Positions 1 to 9,033 of a stretch of DNA of 64,000 nucleotides are shown piece by piece. A program made the position numbers and the translations under genes. The stretch's first letter is position 1. Each line of letters begins with the position of its first letter. The notes beneath the pieces were generated by a model. It was not told the DNA's origin. It made no database searches and was given only the letters and a program-made list of their open reading frames with translations. This stretch comes from Betaproteobacteria bacterium (lineage in GTDB: Bacteria > Pseudomonadota > Gammaproteobacteria > Burkholderiales > Usitatibacteraceae), in contig JADJMI010000011.1 of NCBI GenBank assembly GCA_016709665.1, forward strand, positions 62,001 to 126,000, given 5' to 3'.

Positions 1-564
1 GGGATGGAGCGCCCCCAGGAAGGGCCCCAGGGCTTCGGCGCGCGCCGCGCCCTCCGCGATGCACCGCCGGTAGAAGTCGGTGCCGAAGACGTTCACGCCA
101 TAGGAGCCGGTGAGGTCGTAGAGCTTGTTGCCGTCGAGGTCGGTGACCTTCACGCCGGCGCCGGATTCCACGAAGCCACCGCCCTGGAGGTGCTTACGCA
201 CGTGGGCGCTGAACGGCGCGGGCACGCGGTAGCGCCCCGTGAACTGCAGGTCGGAGAGGCTCGCGGCCGCGGACTCGGTGAAGGCGGCCGACCGCGCGAA
301 GCGATCGCGATAGAGGACCGACAGCGACCGGAAAGCCTCGCGGCGGCGGGCCACGACGGCCTCGGGCGCCCCGTCGATGCCGAAGATGTCGGCTTCGGCG
401 TATTCCAGGCGCGGGACGAGCCGGGCGACCCATTTCGCCAGGCGCGAATGGCCCCCGAGGGAGCGGTGCTTCGCCCGCGAAAGCTCCAGGCGGCGCTTCA
501 CGCGGGGCAGGGCCCAGGCCAGCACGGCGATGCCGGCGGCCGCTTGCGGCAGATAGTCGTTCAT
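1..564 (-). CDS. Class-III PLP aminotransferase (glutamate-1-semialdehyde aminomutase-like), 3' end outside window
   Basis: Reading the minus strand from ATG at 564..562 gives 188 uninterrupted codons to the window edge, so the C-terminal part, including the PLP lysine, is missing. A GGAGGA ribosome site lies about 6 nt upstream of the ATG. Residues 1-20 form a short hydrophobic stretch followed by a basic helix-rich region. Near residues 130-155 the text 'GAGVKVTDLDGNKLYDLTG' matches the N-terminal strand of class-III aminotransferases (the 'G.yl.DvdGn.yiDl' signature). The roughly 110-residue extension before that signature is longer than in HemL, so this is a HemL-like relative rather than HemL itself. 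It is divergent from psd. Fold assignment is fairly secure; substrate is unknown. Confidence 0.72.
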   Translation of the reverse strand, partial: MNDYLPQAAAGIAVLAWALPRVKRRLELSRAKHRSLGGHSRLAKWVARLVPRLEYAEADIFGIDGAPEAVVARRREAFRSLSVLYRDRFARSAAFTESAAASLSDLQFTGRYRVPAPFSAHVRKHLQGGGFVESGAGVKVTDLDGNKLYDLTGSYGVNVFGTDFYRRCIAEGAARAEALGPFLGALHP

Positions 565-577
565 CGAGTCCTCCTCG

Positions 578-1480
578 ATGTCGTTTCTACTTTCGTCACA
601 TGACCGGGCCATGACCGTCCGAAACCTGATCGCGCGCGTCGTCCTCCAGGAGGACATCAACTTCCTGCTCACCAACCGCGTTCCCCGCCGGTTGCTCACG
701 CAATTCATGGGCTGGTTCAGCCGGCTGGAGCAGCCGCTCGTGCGCGATGTCTCCCTCGCGGCCTGGCGCCTCTTCGCGGACCTCGATCTTTCCGACGCGA
801 AGCGCACCTCGTTCGCCAGCCTGCACGAGTGCTTCACGCGGGAGCTGAAGCCCGGCGCGCGCCCGATCGACCCGCGGCCCGACGTCCTCGCGAGCCCCTG
901 CGACGGGATCGTCGGCGCCTGCGGCGCCATCGCCGGGACGACGCTCTTCCAGGCCAAGGGCTTTCCGTACACCCTCGAGGATCTTTTCGGCGATGCGGAC
1001 ACGGCGGTGCGCTACCGGGACGGCACGTACGTCACGCTGCGGCTCACCTCGGCCATGTACCACCGGTTCCACGCGCCCGGGGCGGCGTCGGTGCGCCGGG
1101 TGACCTACATCGCGGGCGACACCTGGAACGTGAATCCGATCGCGCTCAAGCGCATCGAGCGGCTCTTCTGCCGCAACGAGCGGGCCGCGATCGAACTCAG
1201 GCTGGCGGATGGCGGCGGGCCGCTGATGCTGGTGGCCGTGGCGGCCATCCTGGTGGCGAGCATCCGGCTTCGATTCCTCGAGGGCCCCCTGCACCACGGC
1301 TACCGCGGCCCCCATGTCATCGACTGCCGCGTTCCGGTGGAACGCGGCGATGAGATGGGCTGGTTCGAGCATGGCTCGACGATCCTCGTCTTCGCGCCGG
1401 CGGGGTTCGCGCTGGCGGAGGGCATCGCCGAAGGCAGGCGGGTGCGGATGGGGGAGGCGCTGCTCGAGCGCCGGGCCTGA
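578..1480 (+). CDS. psd: Phosphatidylserine decarboxylase proenzyme
   Basis: Converts phosphatidylserine to phosphatidylethanolamine at the inner membrane; the family self-cleaves to make a pyruvoyl cofactor. The 300-residue frame has the family landmarks in order: 'FTRELKPGARPI' near 86-97, 'SPCDG' at 106-110 (catalytic Asp), 'YHRFHAP' at 161-167 (catalytic His), and 'HGST' at 265-268, where Ser267 would become the pyruvoyl group. The usual LGST is HGST here, but the Gly-Ser-Thr core is intact. Start is uncertain: ATG at 578 or ATG at 611 (residue 12), neither with a good ribosome site. It is divergently arranged with the aminotransferase and convergent with tRNA-Phe. Confidence 0.92.
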   Translation: MSFLLSSHDRAMTVRNLIARVVLQEDINFLLTNRVPRRLLTQFMGWFSRLEQPLVRDVSLAAWRLFADLDLSDAKRTSFASLHECFTRELKPGARPIDPRPDVLASPCDGIVGACGAIAGTTLFQAKGFPYTLEDLFGDADTAVRYRDGTYVTLRLTSAMYHRFHAPGAASVRRVTYIAGDTWNVNPIALKRIERLFCRNERAAIELRLADGGGPLMLVAVAAILVASIRLRFLEGPLHHGYRGPHVIDCRVPVERGDEMGWFEHGSTILVFAPAGFALAEGIAEGRRVRMGEALLERRA

Positions 1481-1510
1481 GATCGCCGCGCGGGAGACAA
1501 ACCAATGAAA

Positions 1511-1533
1511 ACGCCCGCTCAAGGAGCGGGCGT
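1511..1533 (-). terminator. Rho-independent terminator of tRNA-Phe
   Basis: A perfect 10-bp stem (ACGCCCGCTC / GAGCGGGCGT) with a 3-nt loop, followed on the minus strand by TTTTCATT. It lies 9 nt past the tRNA 3' end, so it ends the tRNA transcript. Confidence 0.85.
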
Positions 1534-1541
1534 CGGGAATC

Positions 1542-1617
1542 TGGTGGCCTGGGGCGGAATCGAACCACCGACACGCGGATTTTCAATCCGCTGCTCTACC
1601 AACTGAGCTACCAGGCC
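1542..1617 (-). tRNA. tRNA-Phe (GAA)
   Basis: A 76-nt cloverleaf on the minus strand. The acceptor stem GGCCTGG pairs with CCAGGCC, and ACCA follows, so CCA is encoded. The D-loop has AGCTCAGTTGGTAGAGC, the anticodon loop reads TTGAAAA (anticodon GAA, Phe), and the T-arm has GGTTCGATTCC. It has its own promoter and terminator, so it is a separate unit downstream of nuoN. Confidence 0.97.
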
Positions 1618-1630
1618 GGGTAAGCCCGCA

Positions 1631-1660
1631 ATTATAGCGTTTCACCCGGGGGGCAGCCAA
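1631..1660 (-). promoter_or_regulatory. Promoter of tRNA-Phe
   Basis: On the minus strand TTGGCT (1660..1655) is separated by 18 nt from a perfect TATAAT (1636..1631). The predicted transcription start falls 6-8 nt before the tRNA 5' end. Confidence 0.7.
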
Positions 1661-1679
1661 CCCACCCCGTCCGGCCGGT

Positions 1680-3062
1680 TCAGAACCGGGCCAGGAACCA
1701 GGCCGGCGCGAGGGCGATGGCGAGGGACAGGGCCAGGCAGAAGACGCTCGCGCCAACGGCCAGGCTGCGTCCCGGCGAGGGACCGTGGAAGGCCGAGGGG
1801 CTCATGAACATGTACTGCACGACCCGCAGGTAGAAGTAGATGCCCAGGTAGCTGCCCAGGAGGCCGATGACCGCCACAGTGGTCCAGCCCGCCGCGAGCA
1901 CGTTCTTGAAGATCAGGAACTTGCCGATGAAGCCCGGGAAGGGCGGAATGCCCGCGAGCGAGAGCATCGCGATGCCGATCACGATCGCGGCGAAGGGGTT
2001 GCGGTGGAAGAGGCCCTTCAGCGTATCGAGGCTGTCGCGCGCCACGTCGTCCCTGTGCGGGGGCAGCGCGGCGAAAGCGAGGATGTTCATGACGCCGTAG
2101 GCGGCCAGGTAGAAGAGCACCGCCTCGAAACGGCCCGCGCCGTCGCCCAGGAAGGCGAGGAAGAGGTAGCCCGCGTGCGCGATCGACGAGTAGGCGATCA
2201 TGCGCCGGAGGTTCATCTGGCGCATGGCGGCGAGGTTGCCCCACGCGATGGAGACGATGGGCAGCAGCGCGAGCAAGGCCGCATGCGCGGGATCGACCGT
2301 CGCTTCCCCGAATAGCCGCAGCGCCGCGAGCAGCACGCCCGCCTTCACCAGCGTGGCCATGTAGGCCGTCACCGGGATGCTCGAGGCCTCGTAGGCGTCC
2401 GGCGCCCAGCCGTGGAAGGGCACGATGGCCGCCTTCACGAAGAGCGCGGCGATCACCATCACCACGGCCGTGCGGGCGAGGATGGCGTCGGATCCCAGCG
2501 CGGCGGCGAAGGCCGTGATGGAGAGCGAACCCGTGGAGCCGAAGAGGAGCGAGGCGCCCATGAGGAGCGAGGCGCTCGCCGTGCCCGAGAGCACGAGGTA
2601 CTTGAGCGCGGCCTCGGCGCTTTCCGGGCGGCGATAGGCGAGGAGCACCAGCGCGTACACCGGGATCGACATGATCTCGATGCCCAGGAACAGCGTGAGG
2701 AAGCTGCCCGACGAGGCGATGAGCAGCACGCCGTACAGCGACGAGAGGAGCAACGGGTAGTACGGGCCGCGCTCGAAGTCCTCCCGCGAGATGAGGAGCA
2801 CCGGGATCGCGAGCAGCAGCACCGCCGCCTTCGCCCACGCGATGACCGGCGTCACGACGAACTGGCCCGGGAAGGGTTCGAGGGTTCGGCCCTGCGAGGC
2901 GATCCACGCGGCCGCGAGGCCGGCGAGGCCCACGGCGACGAGGCTCACCGCGAGCTCGCCCCTGGGCTCGTCGGAGACGATCTCGAGGATGAGCAGGGCC
3001 ACCAGGCCCGAGAGCAGCAGGTGCTCCGGCAGCATCGCGGCGAATACGAGGCCCGGGCTCAT
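1680..3062 (-). CDS. nuoN: NADH-quinone oxidoreductase subunit N
   Basis: Antiporter-like membrane subunit of complex I, part of the proton-pumping arm. The 460-residue protein is almost entirely hydrophobic, with about 14 segments. It carries the family text 'LFLGIEIMSIPVYALV' with the conserved Glu in TM5, and 'HGWAPDAYEASSIPV' with the TM7-8 signature. The ATG at 3062 overlaps the nuoM stop by 4 nt (ATGA), which argues for translational coupling and against the longer upstream frame. It is the last gene of the operon; no clear terminator hairpin follows before the tRNA promoter. Confidence 0.96.
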   Translation of the reverse strand: MSPGLVFAAMLPEHLLLSGLVALLILEIVSDEPRGELAVSLVAVGLAGLAAAWIASQGRTLEPFPGQFVVTPVIAWAKAAVLLLAIPVLLISREDFERGPYYPLLLSSLYGVLLIASSGSFLTLFLGIEIMSIPVYALVLLAYRRPESAEAALKYLVLSGTASASLLMGASLLFGSTGSLSITAFAAALGSDAILARTAVVMVIAALFVKAAIVPFHGWAPDAYEASSIPVTAYMATLVKAGVLLAALRLFGEATVDPAHAALLALLPIVSIAWGNLAAMRQMNLRRMIAYSSIAHAGYLFLAFLGDGAGRFEAVLFYLAAYGVMNILAFAALPPHRDDVARDSLDTLKGLFHRNPFAAIVIGIAMLSLAGIPPFPGFIGKFLIFKNVLAAGWTTVAVIGLLGSYLGIYFYLRVVQYMFMSPSAFHGPSPGRSLAVGASVFCLALSLAIALAPAWFLARF

Positions 3063-4621
3063 CGCTTCTCTCCGGCGGGCGCGGCGGGCACGGCCGGCCC
3101 GGTGCGCTTCTGGTTCACGAGTTGCTGGTAGTCGCGCGCGGCGAGTTCCGTCTTCCTCAGCGCGCCGTCCGGGAAGATCCCGAGCCAGAAGACGGACGCG
3201 ACGAGGATCGCGAGGATGGTCTTCTCCCGGCCGTTCAGGTCCGCGACCGGCGCGTGCGGCGCCTTCTCCGCGCCGAAGAGGAAGCGCTGCGCGAACCACA
3301 GCATGTAGAGCGCGCCCAGCACCACGCCCGTGGCGGCGATGCCCGCCATGACGAGGAAGTAGATCGACCCGCCCTGGTACTGCCGCCACCCGGCCGCGAA
3401 GGCGCCCAGCAGCACGAGGAACTCGCCCGTGAAGCCGCTCGTCGTGGGCAGGCCCACGGAGGCGAGCGTGAGGATGAGGAAGAAGACCGAGTACACCGGC
3501 AGCAGTCGCGCGAGGCCCCCGTAGGCCGCGAGCTCGCGGGTGTGGCAGCGCTCGTAGATCATGCCGACCATGAGGAAGAGCCCGGCGGCGACGAGGCCGT
3601 GGCTCACCATCTGGATCATCGCGCCCTGGATGCCCAGCAGGTCCAGGCTCACCAGGCCCAGCACCACGTAGCCCAGGTGGCTGATGGACGAGTAGGCGAT
3701 GATCTTCTTGATGTCCGTCTGCACGAGCGCGAGGCACGCGCCGTAGACGATGCTCACGACGCCCAGGGTCGCGAAGAGCGGCACCGCGAGGCGCGTCGCG
3801 TCCGGGAAGAGCGGGAAGCCCAGCTTCATGAAACCGTACGTGCCCATCTTGAGGAGGACGCCCGCGAGGATCACGGAGCCGGCGGTGGGCGCTTCCACGT
3901 GCGCGTCCGGCAGCCACGTGTGCAGCGGCACCATCGGCACCTTGATCGCGAAGGAGAAAGCGAACGCCGCGAGGAGCCACTGCTGGGTGGCGAGCGGCAG
4001 GTTCACCTTGTAGAGGTCCGCGAACGCGAAGGACATCGCGCCCGTCGCCTTCCACTGCGCCCACACCAGGTAGATCACCGCGGCCAGCATCAGGATGCTG
4101 CCGAAGGCCGTGTAGAGGAAGAACTTGAGCGTGGCGTAGATGCGCCGCTCGCCGCCCCAGATGCCGATCATGAGGAACATCGGGATCAGCATCAGTTCCC
4201 AGAAGAGGTAGAAGACGAAGAGGTCCTGCACGACGAAGGTGCCCAGCATCGCGAACTGGATGAGCAGCACCATCGCGTAGAAGAGCTTCACGTCCTTCTG
4301 GATGGCGCTGAAGGCCCCGGCCGTGACGAGCGGGCCCAGGAAGGCCGTGAGCACGACGAGCAGCACGTTGTAGCCGTCCAGGCCGATCGTGTAGGTGACG
4401 CCCCAGGCGGGGATCCAGGCGATGCGGGTGGCCGCCTGCAGGCCGCTCGCCGCCGGGTCGAAGTGGCGGTAGAGGATCACGGCGAGGACGAGCTGCACGA
4501 CCATCAGGGCGAGCGTGAACTGCCGCACGAGCGCCGCGTTGCCCTTCGGGATGGCCGCGATGGCGAGCATCCCCGCGAAGGGGAGCCACAGGACCAGGTT
4601 CAGCAGGGTGGCATCAGCCAT
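3059..4621 (-). CDS. nuoM: NADH-quinone oxidoreductase subunit M
   Basis: Antiporter-like proton-channel subunit of complex I. It has 520 residues, the normal family length. 'FWELMLIPMFLMIG' near residue 140 carries the conserved TM5 glutamate, 'LPDAHVEAPTAGSV' near 245 the TM7-8 signature, and 'KKIIAYSSISHLG' near 310 a conserved lysine in the TM8 region. It overlaps nuoN by 4 nt and nuoL by 8 nt. Confidence 0.97.
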   Translation of the reverse strand: MADATLLNLVLWLPFAGMLAIAAIPKGNAALVRQFTLALMVVQLVLAVILYRHFDPAASGLQAATRIAWIPAWGVTYTIGLDGYNVLLVVLTAFLGPLVTAGAFSAIQKDVKLFYAMVLLIQFAMLGTFVVQDLFVFYLFWELMLIPMFLMIGIWGGERRIYATLKFFLYTAFGSILMLAAVIYLVWAQWKATGAMSFAFADLYKVNLPLATQQWLLAAFAFSFAIKVPMVPLHTWLPDAHVEAPTAGSVILAGVLLKMGTYGFMKLGFPLFPDATRLAVPLFATLGVVSIVYGACLALVQTDIKKIIAYSSISHLGYVVLGLVSLDLLGIQGAMIQMVSHGLVAAGLFLMVGMIYERCHTRELAAYGGLARLLPVYSVFFLILTLASVGLPTTSGFTGEFLVLLGAFAAGWRQYQGGSIYFLVMAGIAATGVVLGALYMLWFAQRFLFGAEKAPHAPVADLNGREKTILAILVASVFWLGIFPDGALRKTELAARDYQQLVNQKRTGPAVPAAPAGEKR

Positions 4622-6491
4622 GGCGCCACACCCACAGGAGGCTGCCGACGAGGCCCGCCACCACCAGGAACGCGTAGAGGTGCAGGCTGCCCGACTGCAC
4701 GCGCGAAAGCCGCCCGGCCACGCCCGAGGCGAGCGCCGCCAGGCCGTTCAGCGTGCCGTCGATGAGGAAGCGGTCGCCCACGCGCAGGAAGATCTTGTCG
4801 GAGATCCAGTGCAGGGGCTTGCCGATGACGGCCTCGTAGAACTCGTCCACGTAGTACTTGTTGTAAAGCACCTTGAAAAGCCCCTCGAAGCGTCCGCGCA
4901 CCGCCGCGGCCCGCGAGGCGTCGCCGGCGAAGAACCAGGCCGCCGCCCCGATGCCGAGGGCCGCGATGGCCACGGAGGCGCCCACGATGAAGTGGTGCAG
5001 CTGGTCCGGGTCGCCCTTCAGGGCCGGCAGCTTGGCGAGGGGCTCGAGGAAATGCGGCACGGAGAAGAAGCCGCCGACCGCCGAGAGCACCGCGAGGATC
5101 ACGAGCACGATCGTCATCGAAGGCGGCGACTCGTGGATGTGGTGCTCCACCTCCGGCCCCATGCGGGGCTTGCCGAAGAACGTGAGCCACAGCAGGCGCG
5201 ACATGTAGAACGCGGTGAGCAGCGCCGTGAAGGCCATGACGGCGAACAGGAGCGTCCCGCCGCCCTTCTCGCTCGCGAAGGCGTAGAGCAGGATCTCGTC
5301 CTTCGAGAAGAAGCCCGCGAGCGGCGGCACGCCGGCGATGGCCGCCGTCGCCACGGCGAACGTCGCGAAGGTGACGGGGATCTTCTTCGCGAGACCGCCC
5401 ATCTTGCGGATGTCCTGCTCGCCCGACATGGCGTGGATCACGCTGCCCGAGCCCAGGAACAGGCACGCCTTGAAGAACGCGTGCGTGTACACGTGGAAGA
5501 CCGCGACGCCGTACGCGCCCACGCCCGCGGCGACGAACATGAAGCCCAGCTGCGAGACCGTGGAATAGGCGAGCACCTTCTTGATGTCGTATTGCGCGAC
5601 GGCGATCGTCGCGGCGACCACCGCCGTGAGCGCGCCCACCGCCGCGATCACCGTGCCGGCTTCCGGCGCCAGCGCGTAGACGCCCGACATGCGCGCGATG
5701 AGGTAGACGCCCGCCGTCACCATCGTGGCCGCGTGGATCAGGGCGGAGACCGGCGTGGGGCCGGCCATCGCGTCCGGCAGCCACACGTAGAGCGGGATCT
5801 GCGCGCTCTTGCCCGTGGCGCCGATGAAGAGGAGCAACCCGACGAGGCTCGCCGAGACGGCCGGGAGCGCCGCGCTGCCGAAGGCCGCGTTGATCTTCGG
5901 CATGTCGAGCGTGCCGACGGTCGAGTACAGGACGAACATGCCCAGCAGGAACCCGGCATCGCCGATGCGGTTCACGATGAAGGCCTTCTTGCCCGCCTTG
6001 GCCTTCTCGATGTCGTCGAACCAGAAGCCGATGAGCAGGTAGGAGGCGAGGCCCACGCCTTCCCAGCCGACGAAGAGCACCAGGAGCGACTTGCCCAGGA
6101 CCAGCAGCAGCATGAAGAACAGGAACAGGTTCAGGTACGCGAAGTAGCGCGCGTAGCTCTTGTCCTCGTGCATGTACCCCATCGAGTAGACGTGGATCAG
6201 CGTGCCGACGCCGGTGATGATGAGCGCCATGATCGCGGTGAGGCGGTCGAACCAGAAGGCCACCTCGAAGACGTCGGTGCCGACCATCGCCCACACGAAG
6301 GCGAGTTCCGAGTGCGGCGCCCAGCCGGCGCCCTTGAGGTCGAGCACCACCTTGATCGTGACCGCGAAGGCGATCGCGGGCAGCCCGCAGCCCACCACCG
6401 AGACGAAGGTCTTGCCCAGGCGATTGCCCAGGAGCCCGTTCGCGAGGAAGCCCAGGAGCGGCAGGAGGACGATGAGGGTGAGAAGGCCCAT
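4614..6491 (-). CDS. nuoL: NADH-quinone oxidoreductase subunit L
   Basis: Largest antiporter-like subunit of complex I; in the family its long lateral amphipathic helix braces NuoM and NuoN. It has 625 residues from ATG at 6491. 'LFVGWEGVGLASYLLIGFW' near 125-143 carries the TM5 glutamate, and 'LPDAMAGPTPVSALIHAATMV' near 240 is the family signature. The C-terminal third contains the HL-helix region and a final membrane segment. The frame is open further upstream into nuoK, but the 625-residue form matches the family N-terminus ('MGLLTLIVLLPLLGF'). Confidence 0.96.
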   Translation of the reverse strand: MGLLTLIVLLPLLGFLANGLLGNRLGKTFVSVVGCGLPAIAFAVTIKVVLDLKGAGWAPHSELAFVWAMVGTDVFEVAFWFDRLTAIMALIITGVGTLIHVYSMGYMHEDKSYARYFAYLNLFLFFMLLLVLGKSLLVLFVGWEGVGLASYLLIGFWFDDIEKAKAGKKAFIVNRIGDAGFLLGMFVLYSTVGTLDMPKINAAFGSAALPAVSASLVGLLLFIGATGKSAQIPLYVWLPDAMAGPTPVSALIHAATMVTAGVYLIARMSGVYALAPEAGTVIAAVGALTAVVAATIAVAQYDIKKVLAYSTVSQLGFMFVAAGVGAYGVAVFHVYTHAFFKACLFLGSGSVIHAMSGEQDIRKMGGLAKKIPVTFATFAVATAAIAGVPPLAGFFSKDEILLYAFASEKGGGTLLFAVMAFTALLTAFYMSRLLWLTFFGKPRMGPEVEHHIHESPPSMTIVLVILAVLSAVGGFFSVPHFLEPLAKLPALKGDPDQLHHFIVGASVAIAALGIGAAAWFFAGDASRAAAVRGRFEGLFKVLYNKYYVDEFYEAVIGKPLHWISDKIFLRVGDRFLIDGTLNGLAALASGVAGRLSRVQSGSLHLYAFLVVAGLVGSLLWVWRHG

Positions 6492-6499
6492 GGCCGCGG

Positions 6500-6802
6500 C
6501 TAGCCCTTCAGGTCCGAGAACGCTTCGAGGTCGAGCGTGCGCTTCCTGCGGACGAGCAGCAGCACGATCGGGATGGCGACGGCGATCTCCGCCGTCGCGA
6601 CGACGAACACCAGGAACACCAGCACCGCGCCGACGGCTTCTCCCAGCTGGTGGGCGAAGGCGACGAGCGAAAGGTTCACGCCGTTGAGCATGAGCTCCAT
6701 GCACATGAGCATCACGAGCACGTTGCGGCGGATGACCACGCCCGTGAGGCCGAGCGTGAAGAGCGCGGTGGCGAGCAGCAACAGGACCTGGACCTTATCC
6801 AC
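6500..6802 (-). CDS. nuoK: NADH-quinone oxidoreductase subunit K
   Basis: Small three-helix membrane subunit of complex I. It has 100 residues from a GTG start at 6802, which overlaps the nuoJ end by 8 nt. Both membrane glutamates needed for proton translocation in the family are present: 'MCMELMLNGVN' near 36 and 'ATAEIAVAI' near 72. Confidence 0.95.
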   Translation of the reverse strand: MDKVQVLLLLATALFTLGLTGVVIRRNVLVMLMCMELMLNGVNLSLVAFAHQLGEAVGAVLVFLVFVVATAEIAVAIPIVLLLVRRKRTLDLEAFSDLKG

Positions 6803-7325
6803 GGGATTCCTTCCGGTTCACGCGGATCACGGCGAGCGCCGCGACCACGGCCGCCACGAGGAGGACCGAAGTGAGCTCGAAGTGCAGCCAGTATTCGGAC
6901 AGGAAGGCCTCCGAGAACGCCTTGAGGCTGAAGGGCTCGCCCGCGGGGCCGCGCGGCGGGCCGGGAAGGTCGTTCATGACGCCCGCGGCGAGTGCCTCCA
7001 CCAGCAGCACGTAGCCCACGGCGCCCGGCCACAGGAAGTGCGAGTAGCGCACCTTCATCGATTCGTCGCGCGGGTCGAGCAGCATGATCGCGTAGACCAT
7101 GAACACCATCACCGCGCCCACGTAGATGAGCACCTGGAAGGCGGCGATGAAGTGCACGCCCAGCAGGCCGTAGACCCCGCCCAGGAACACCATGCACGAG
7201 ATGAGGGCGAGCGCGACCCGCATCGGCTCCTTGAGGAAGAGCATGAGCGCCGCGCTCAGGAACGCGCAGCCGGCGAACGCGTAGAGGAAGACGGTGTCGA
7301 GGCTCGCGAGGACGGTTTCGATCAT
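6795..7325 (-). CDS. nuoJ: NADH-quinone oxidoreductase subunit J
   Basis: Five-helix membrane subunit of complex I, 176 residues. The conserved 'AFQVLIYVGAVMVFMVYAIMLL' region near 63-84 holds the TM3 pi-bulge segment. The ATG at 7325 overlaps the nuoI stop (ATGA). Confidence 0.95.
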   Translation of the reverse strand: MIETVLASLDTVFLYAFAGCAFLSAALMLFLKEPMRVALALISCMVFLGGVYGLLGVHFIAAFQVLIYVGAVMVFMVYAIMLLDPRDESMKVRYSHFLWPGAVGYVLLVEALAAGVMNDLPGPPRGPAGEPFSLKAFSEAFLSEYWLHFELTSVLLVAAVVAALAVIRVNRKESRG

Positions 7326-7897
7326 GTCCGGTCCTTGCCGGCGGCGGGGCGGCCGGGGTACGGCTTGGCGGCATCCCGCGCGGGCTTCCAGCCGAGGAGC
7401 TCTTCCTTGCCGAGCCACATGACGTGGCGGTCCGGCGAGGGCAGCGCGGGCACTTCCTTCTCCATGCGGATCGCGTCCTCGGGGCAGGCCTCCACGCACA
7501 GGCCGCAGAACACGCAGCGCGAATAGTCGATCTCGAATTTCGCCGGGTACTTCGGGTGGGCGGTGTCGGCCGGATCGAAGGCCGCCTCGATCTCGATCAC
7601 CTTGGCCGGGCACACCGTGGCGCACAGGTTGCAGGCGATGCACTGCGGCGAGCCGTCGGGCCGCTGCACGAGGACGTGCTTGCCGCGGTTGCCGCGCGCG
7701 TAGTCCCAGCGCGTCTCTTCCGGGTAATAGGTGGTGAGCGCGCCCTTCTTCCCGGTCATCCACTTGGCCATGTTGCGCAGGAATACGCCGCCGGTGATGG
7801 CGAGGCCCTTCAGGATCTCCGGCAGGTACGCCTTCTCGTACCAGCCCATCTCGGGCTCGTTCCAGTAGCGCTTGCGCACGTGGGTCCGCTTGGTCAT
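7322..7897 (-). CDS. nuoI: NADH-quinone oxidoreductase subunit I (two [4Fe-4S])
   Basis: Ferredoxin-like subunit that passes electrons through clusters N6a and N6b to NuoB. It has 191 residues with two CxxCxxCxxxCP motifs, 'CIACNLCATVCP' and 'CVFCGLCVEACP'. The longer frame upstream is a shadow of nuoH. The ATG at 7897 overlaps the nuoH stop. Confidence 0.96.
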   Translation of the reverse strand: MTKRTHVRKRYWNEPEMGWYEKAYLPEILKGLAITGGVFLRNMAKWMTGKKGALTTYYPEETRWDYARGNRGKHVLVQRPDGSPQCIACNLCATVCPAKVIEIEAAFDPADTAHPKYPAKFEIDYSRCVFCGLCVEACPEDAIRMEKEVPALPSPDRHVMWLGKEELLGWKPARDAAKPYPGRPAAGKDRT

Positions 7898-9033
7898 TTT
7901 CCGAGGGCCCACATGACGACCGCCGTGACGACCAGGTTGATGAGCGCGAGCGGGAACATGAATTTCCAGGCGAAGGTGAGCACCTGGTCGTAGCGGAAGC
8001 GCGGCAGCGACCAGCGGATGAGGATCTGGAAGCTGCACAGCAGGAACACCTTGGCGAGGAAGGTCGCCATCTGCGTGACGACGACCGCGCCGTGGGGAAG
8101 CGCCGCCGTGCCGCCGCCCGGGAAGGCGAAGCCCGCGTCGTTCATGTAGGGCAGGTTGTAGCCGCCCAGGAAGAAGGTCGTGAAGAGCGCGCCGATGATC
8201 GCGATCTCGATGAACTCGGCGAACATGAAGAGGCCCATCTTCATCGCCGAGTACTCGGTGTAGTAGCCCGCGATGAGCTCGCTCTCGGCCTCCGGCAGGT
8301 CGAAGGGGATGCGCTTGTTCTCCGCGATGGCCGCCGTGAGGAAGAGCGTGGCGGCGAAGGGCTGGTAGACGATGCCCCAGGCCGGCAGGAACCCGAGCAC
8401 CGTGCCGGACTGGTGGCGCACCATCGCGTCGAGGTTCACCGTGCCGTAGATGAGGATGAGGCCCAGGAGCGTGAGCCCGAGCACCAGCTCGTAGGAGATC
8501 ATCTGCGAGCCGGCCCGCAGCGCCCCCAGCAGCGCGAACTTGTTGGACGAGGACCAGCCGGCGAGCATCGCGCCGATGATCGTCATGCCGCTGAAGGCGA
8601 AGATGATGAGCAGGCCGCCGTCGAGCGTGGCGATCTGCATCGGGTAGCTCTTGTCGCCGAAGAACGCGGCGAGCGGCGCCCAGAGCTGCGACGGATGCAG
8701 CACGCCGCCGAACGGGATCACCGCGAAGACGAGGAGCACCGGGGTGAAGACGACCCACGGGGCCACCGCGTACGCGTACCAGTCGTAGGTGCGGGGCTTC
8801 CAGTCTTCCTTCACCAGCATCTTCAGGCCGTCGGCCATGCCGTGGAAGAGGCCCCACCACACCAGCTTCACCTGGGTGCCGGGGATGCGGATGTAGGCGC
8901 GGTTGGCGCCGATGCGGTCGGCCATCACGGCCGCCTGCTTGCGCTCGACCCAGGTGAGGATCGTGCCGAACCCCATGAGGACCGAGATCGCGTAGACGAT
9001 GAAGAGCACGGAGACGAAGAGGTCGGCCAGCAT
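7894..9033 (-). CDS. nuoH: NADH-quinone oxidoreductase subunit H
   Basis: Membrane subunit that forms the quinone-binding chamber with NuoB and NuoD. It has 379 residues. The conserved acidic loop 'ENKRIPFDLPEAESELIAGY' near 228-247 is intact, as is the N-terminal 'WVERKQAAVMADRIGANRA' segment. The ATG at 9033 touches the nuoG stop. Confidence 0.96.
   Translation of the reverse strand: MLADLFVSVLFIVYAISVLMGFGTILTWVERKQAAVMADRIGANRAYIRIPGTQVKLVWWGLFHGMADGLKMLVKEDWKPRTYDWYAYAVAPWVVFTPVLLVFAVIPFGGVLHPSQLWAPLAAFFGDKSYPMQIATLDGGLLIIFAFSGMTIIGAMLAGWSSSNKFALLGALRAGSQMISYELVLGLTLLGLILIYGTVNLDAMVRHQSGTVLGFLPAWGIVYQPFAATLFLTAAIAENKRIPFDLPEAESELIAGYYTEYSAMKMGLFMFAEFIEIAIIGALFTTFFLGGYNLPYMNDAGFAFPGGGTAALPHGAVVVTQMATFLAKVFLLCSFQILIRWSLPRFRYDQVLTFAWKFMFPLALINLVVTAVVMWALGK

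Noticed and set aside
4..603. Long plus-strand frame at the window start
   Set aside because: The minus strand of the same stretch encodes a clear aminotransferase with a ribosome site; the plus frame is its shadow.
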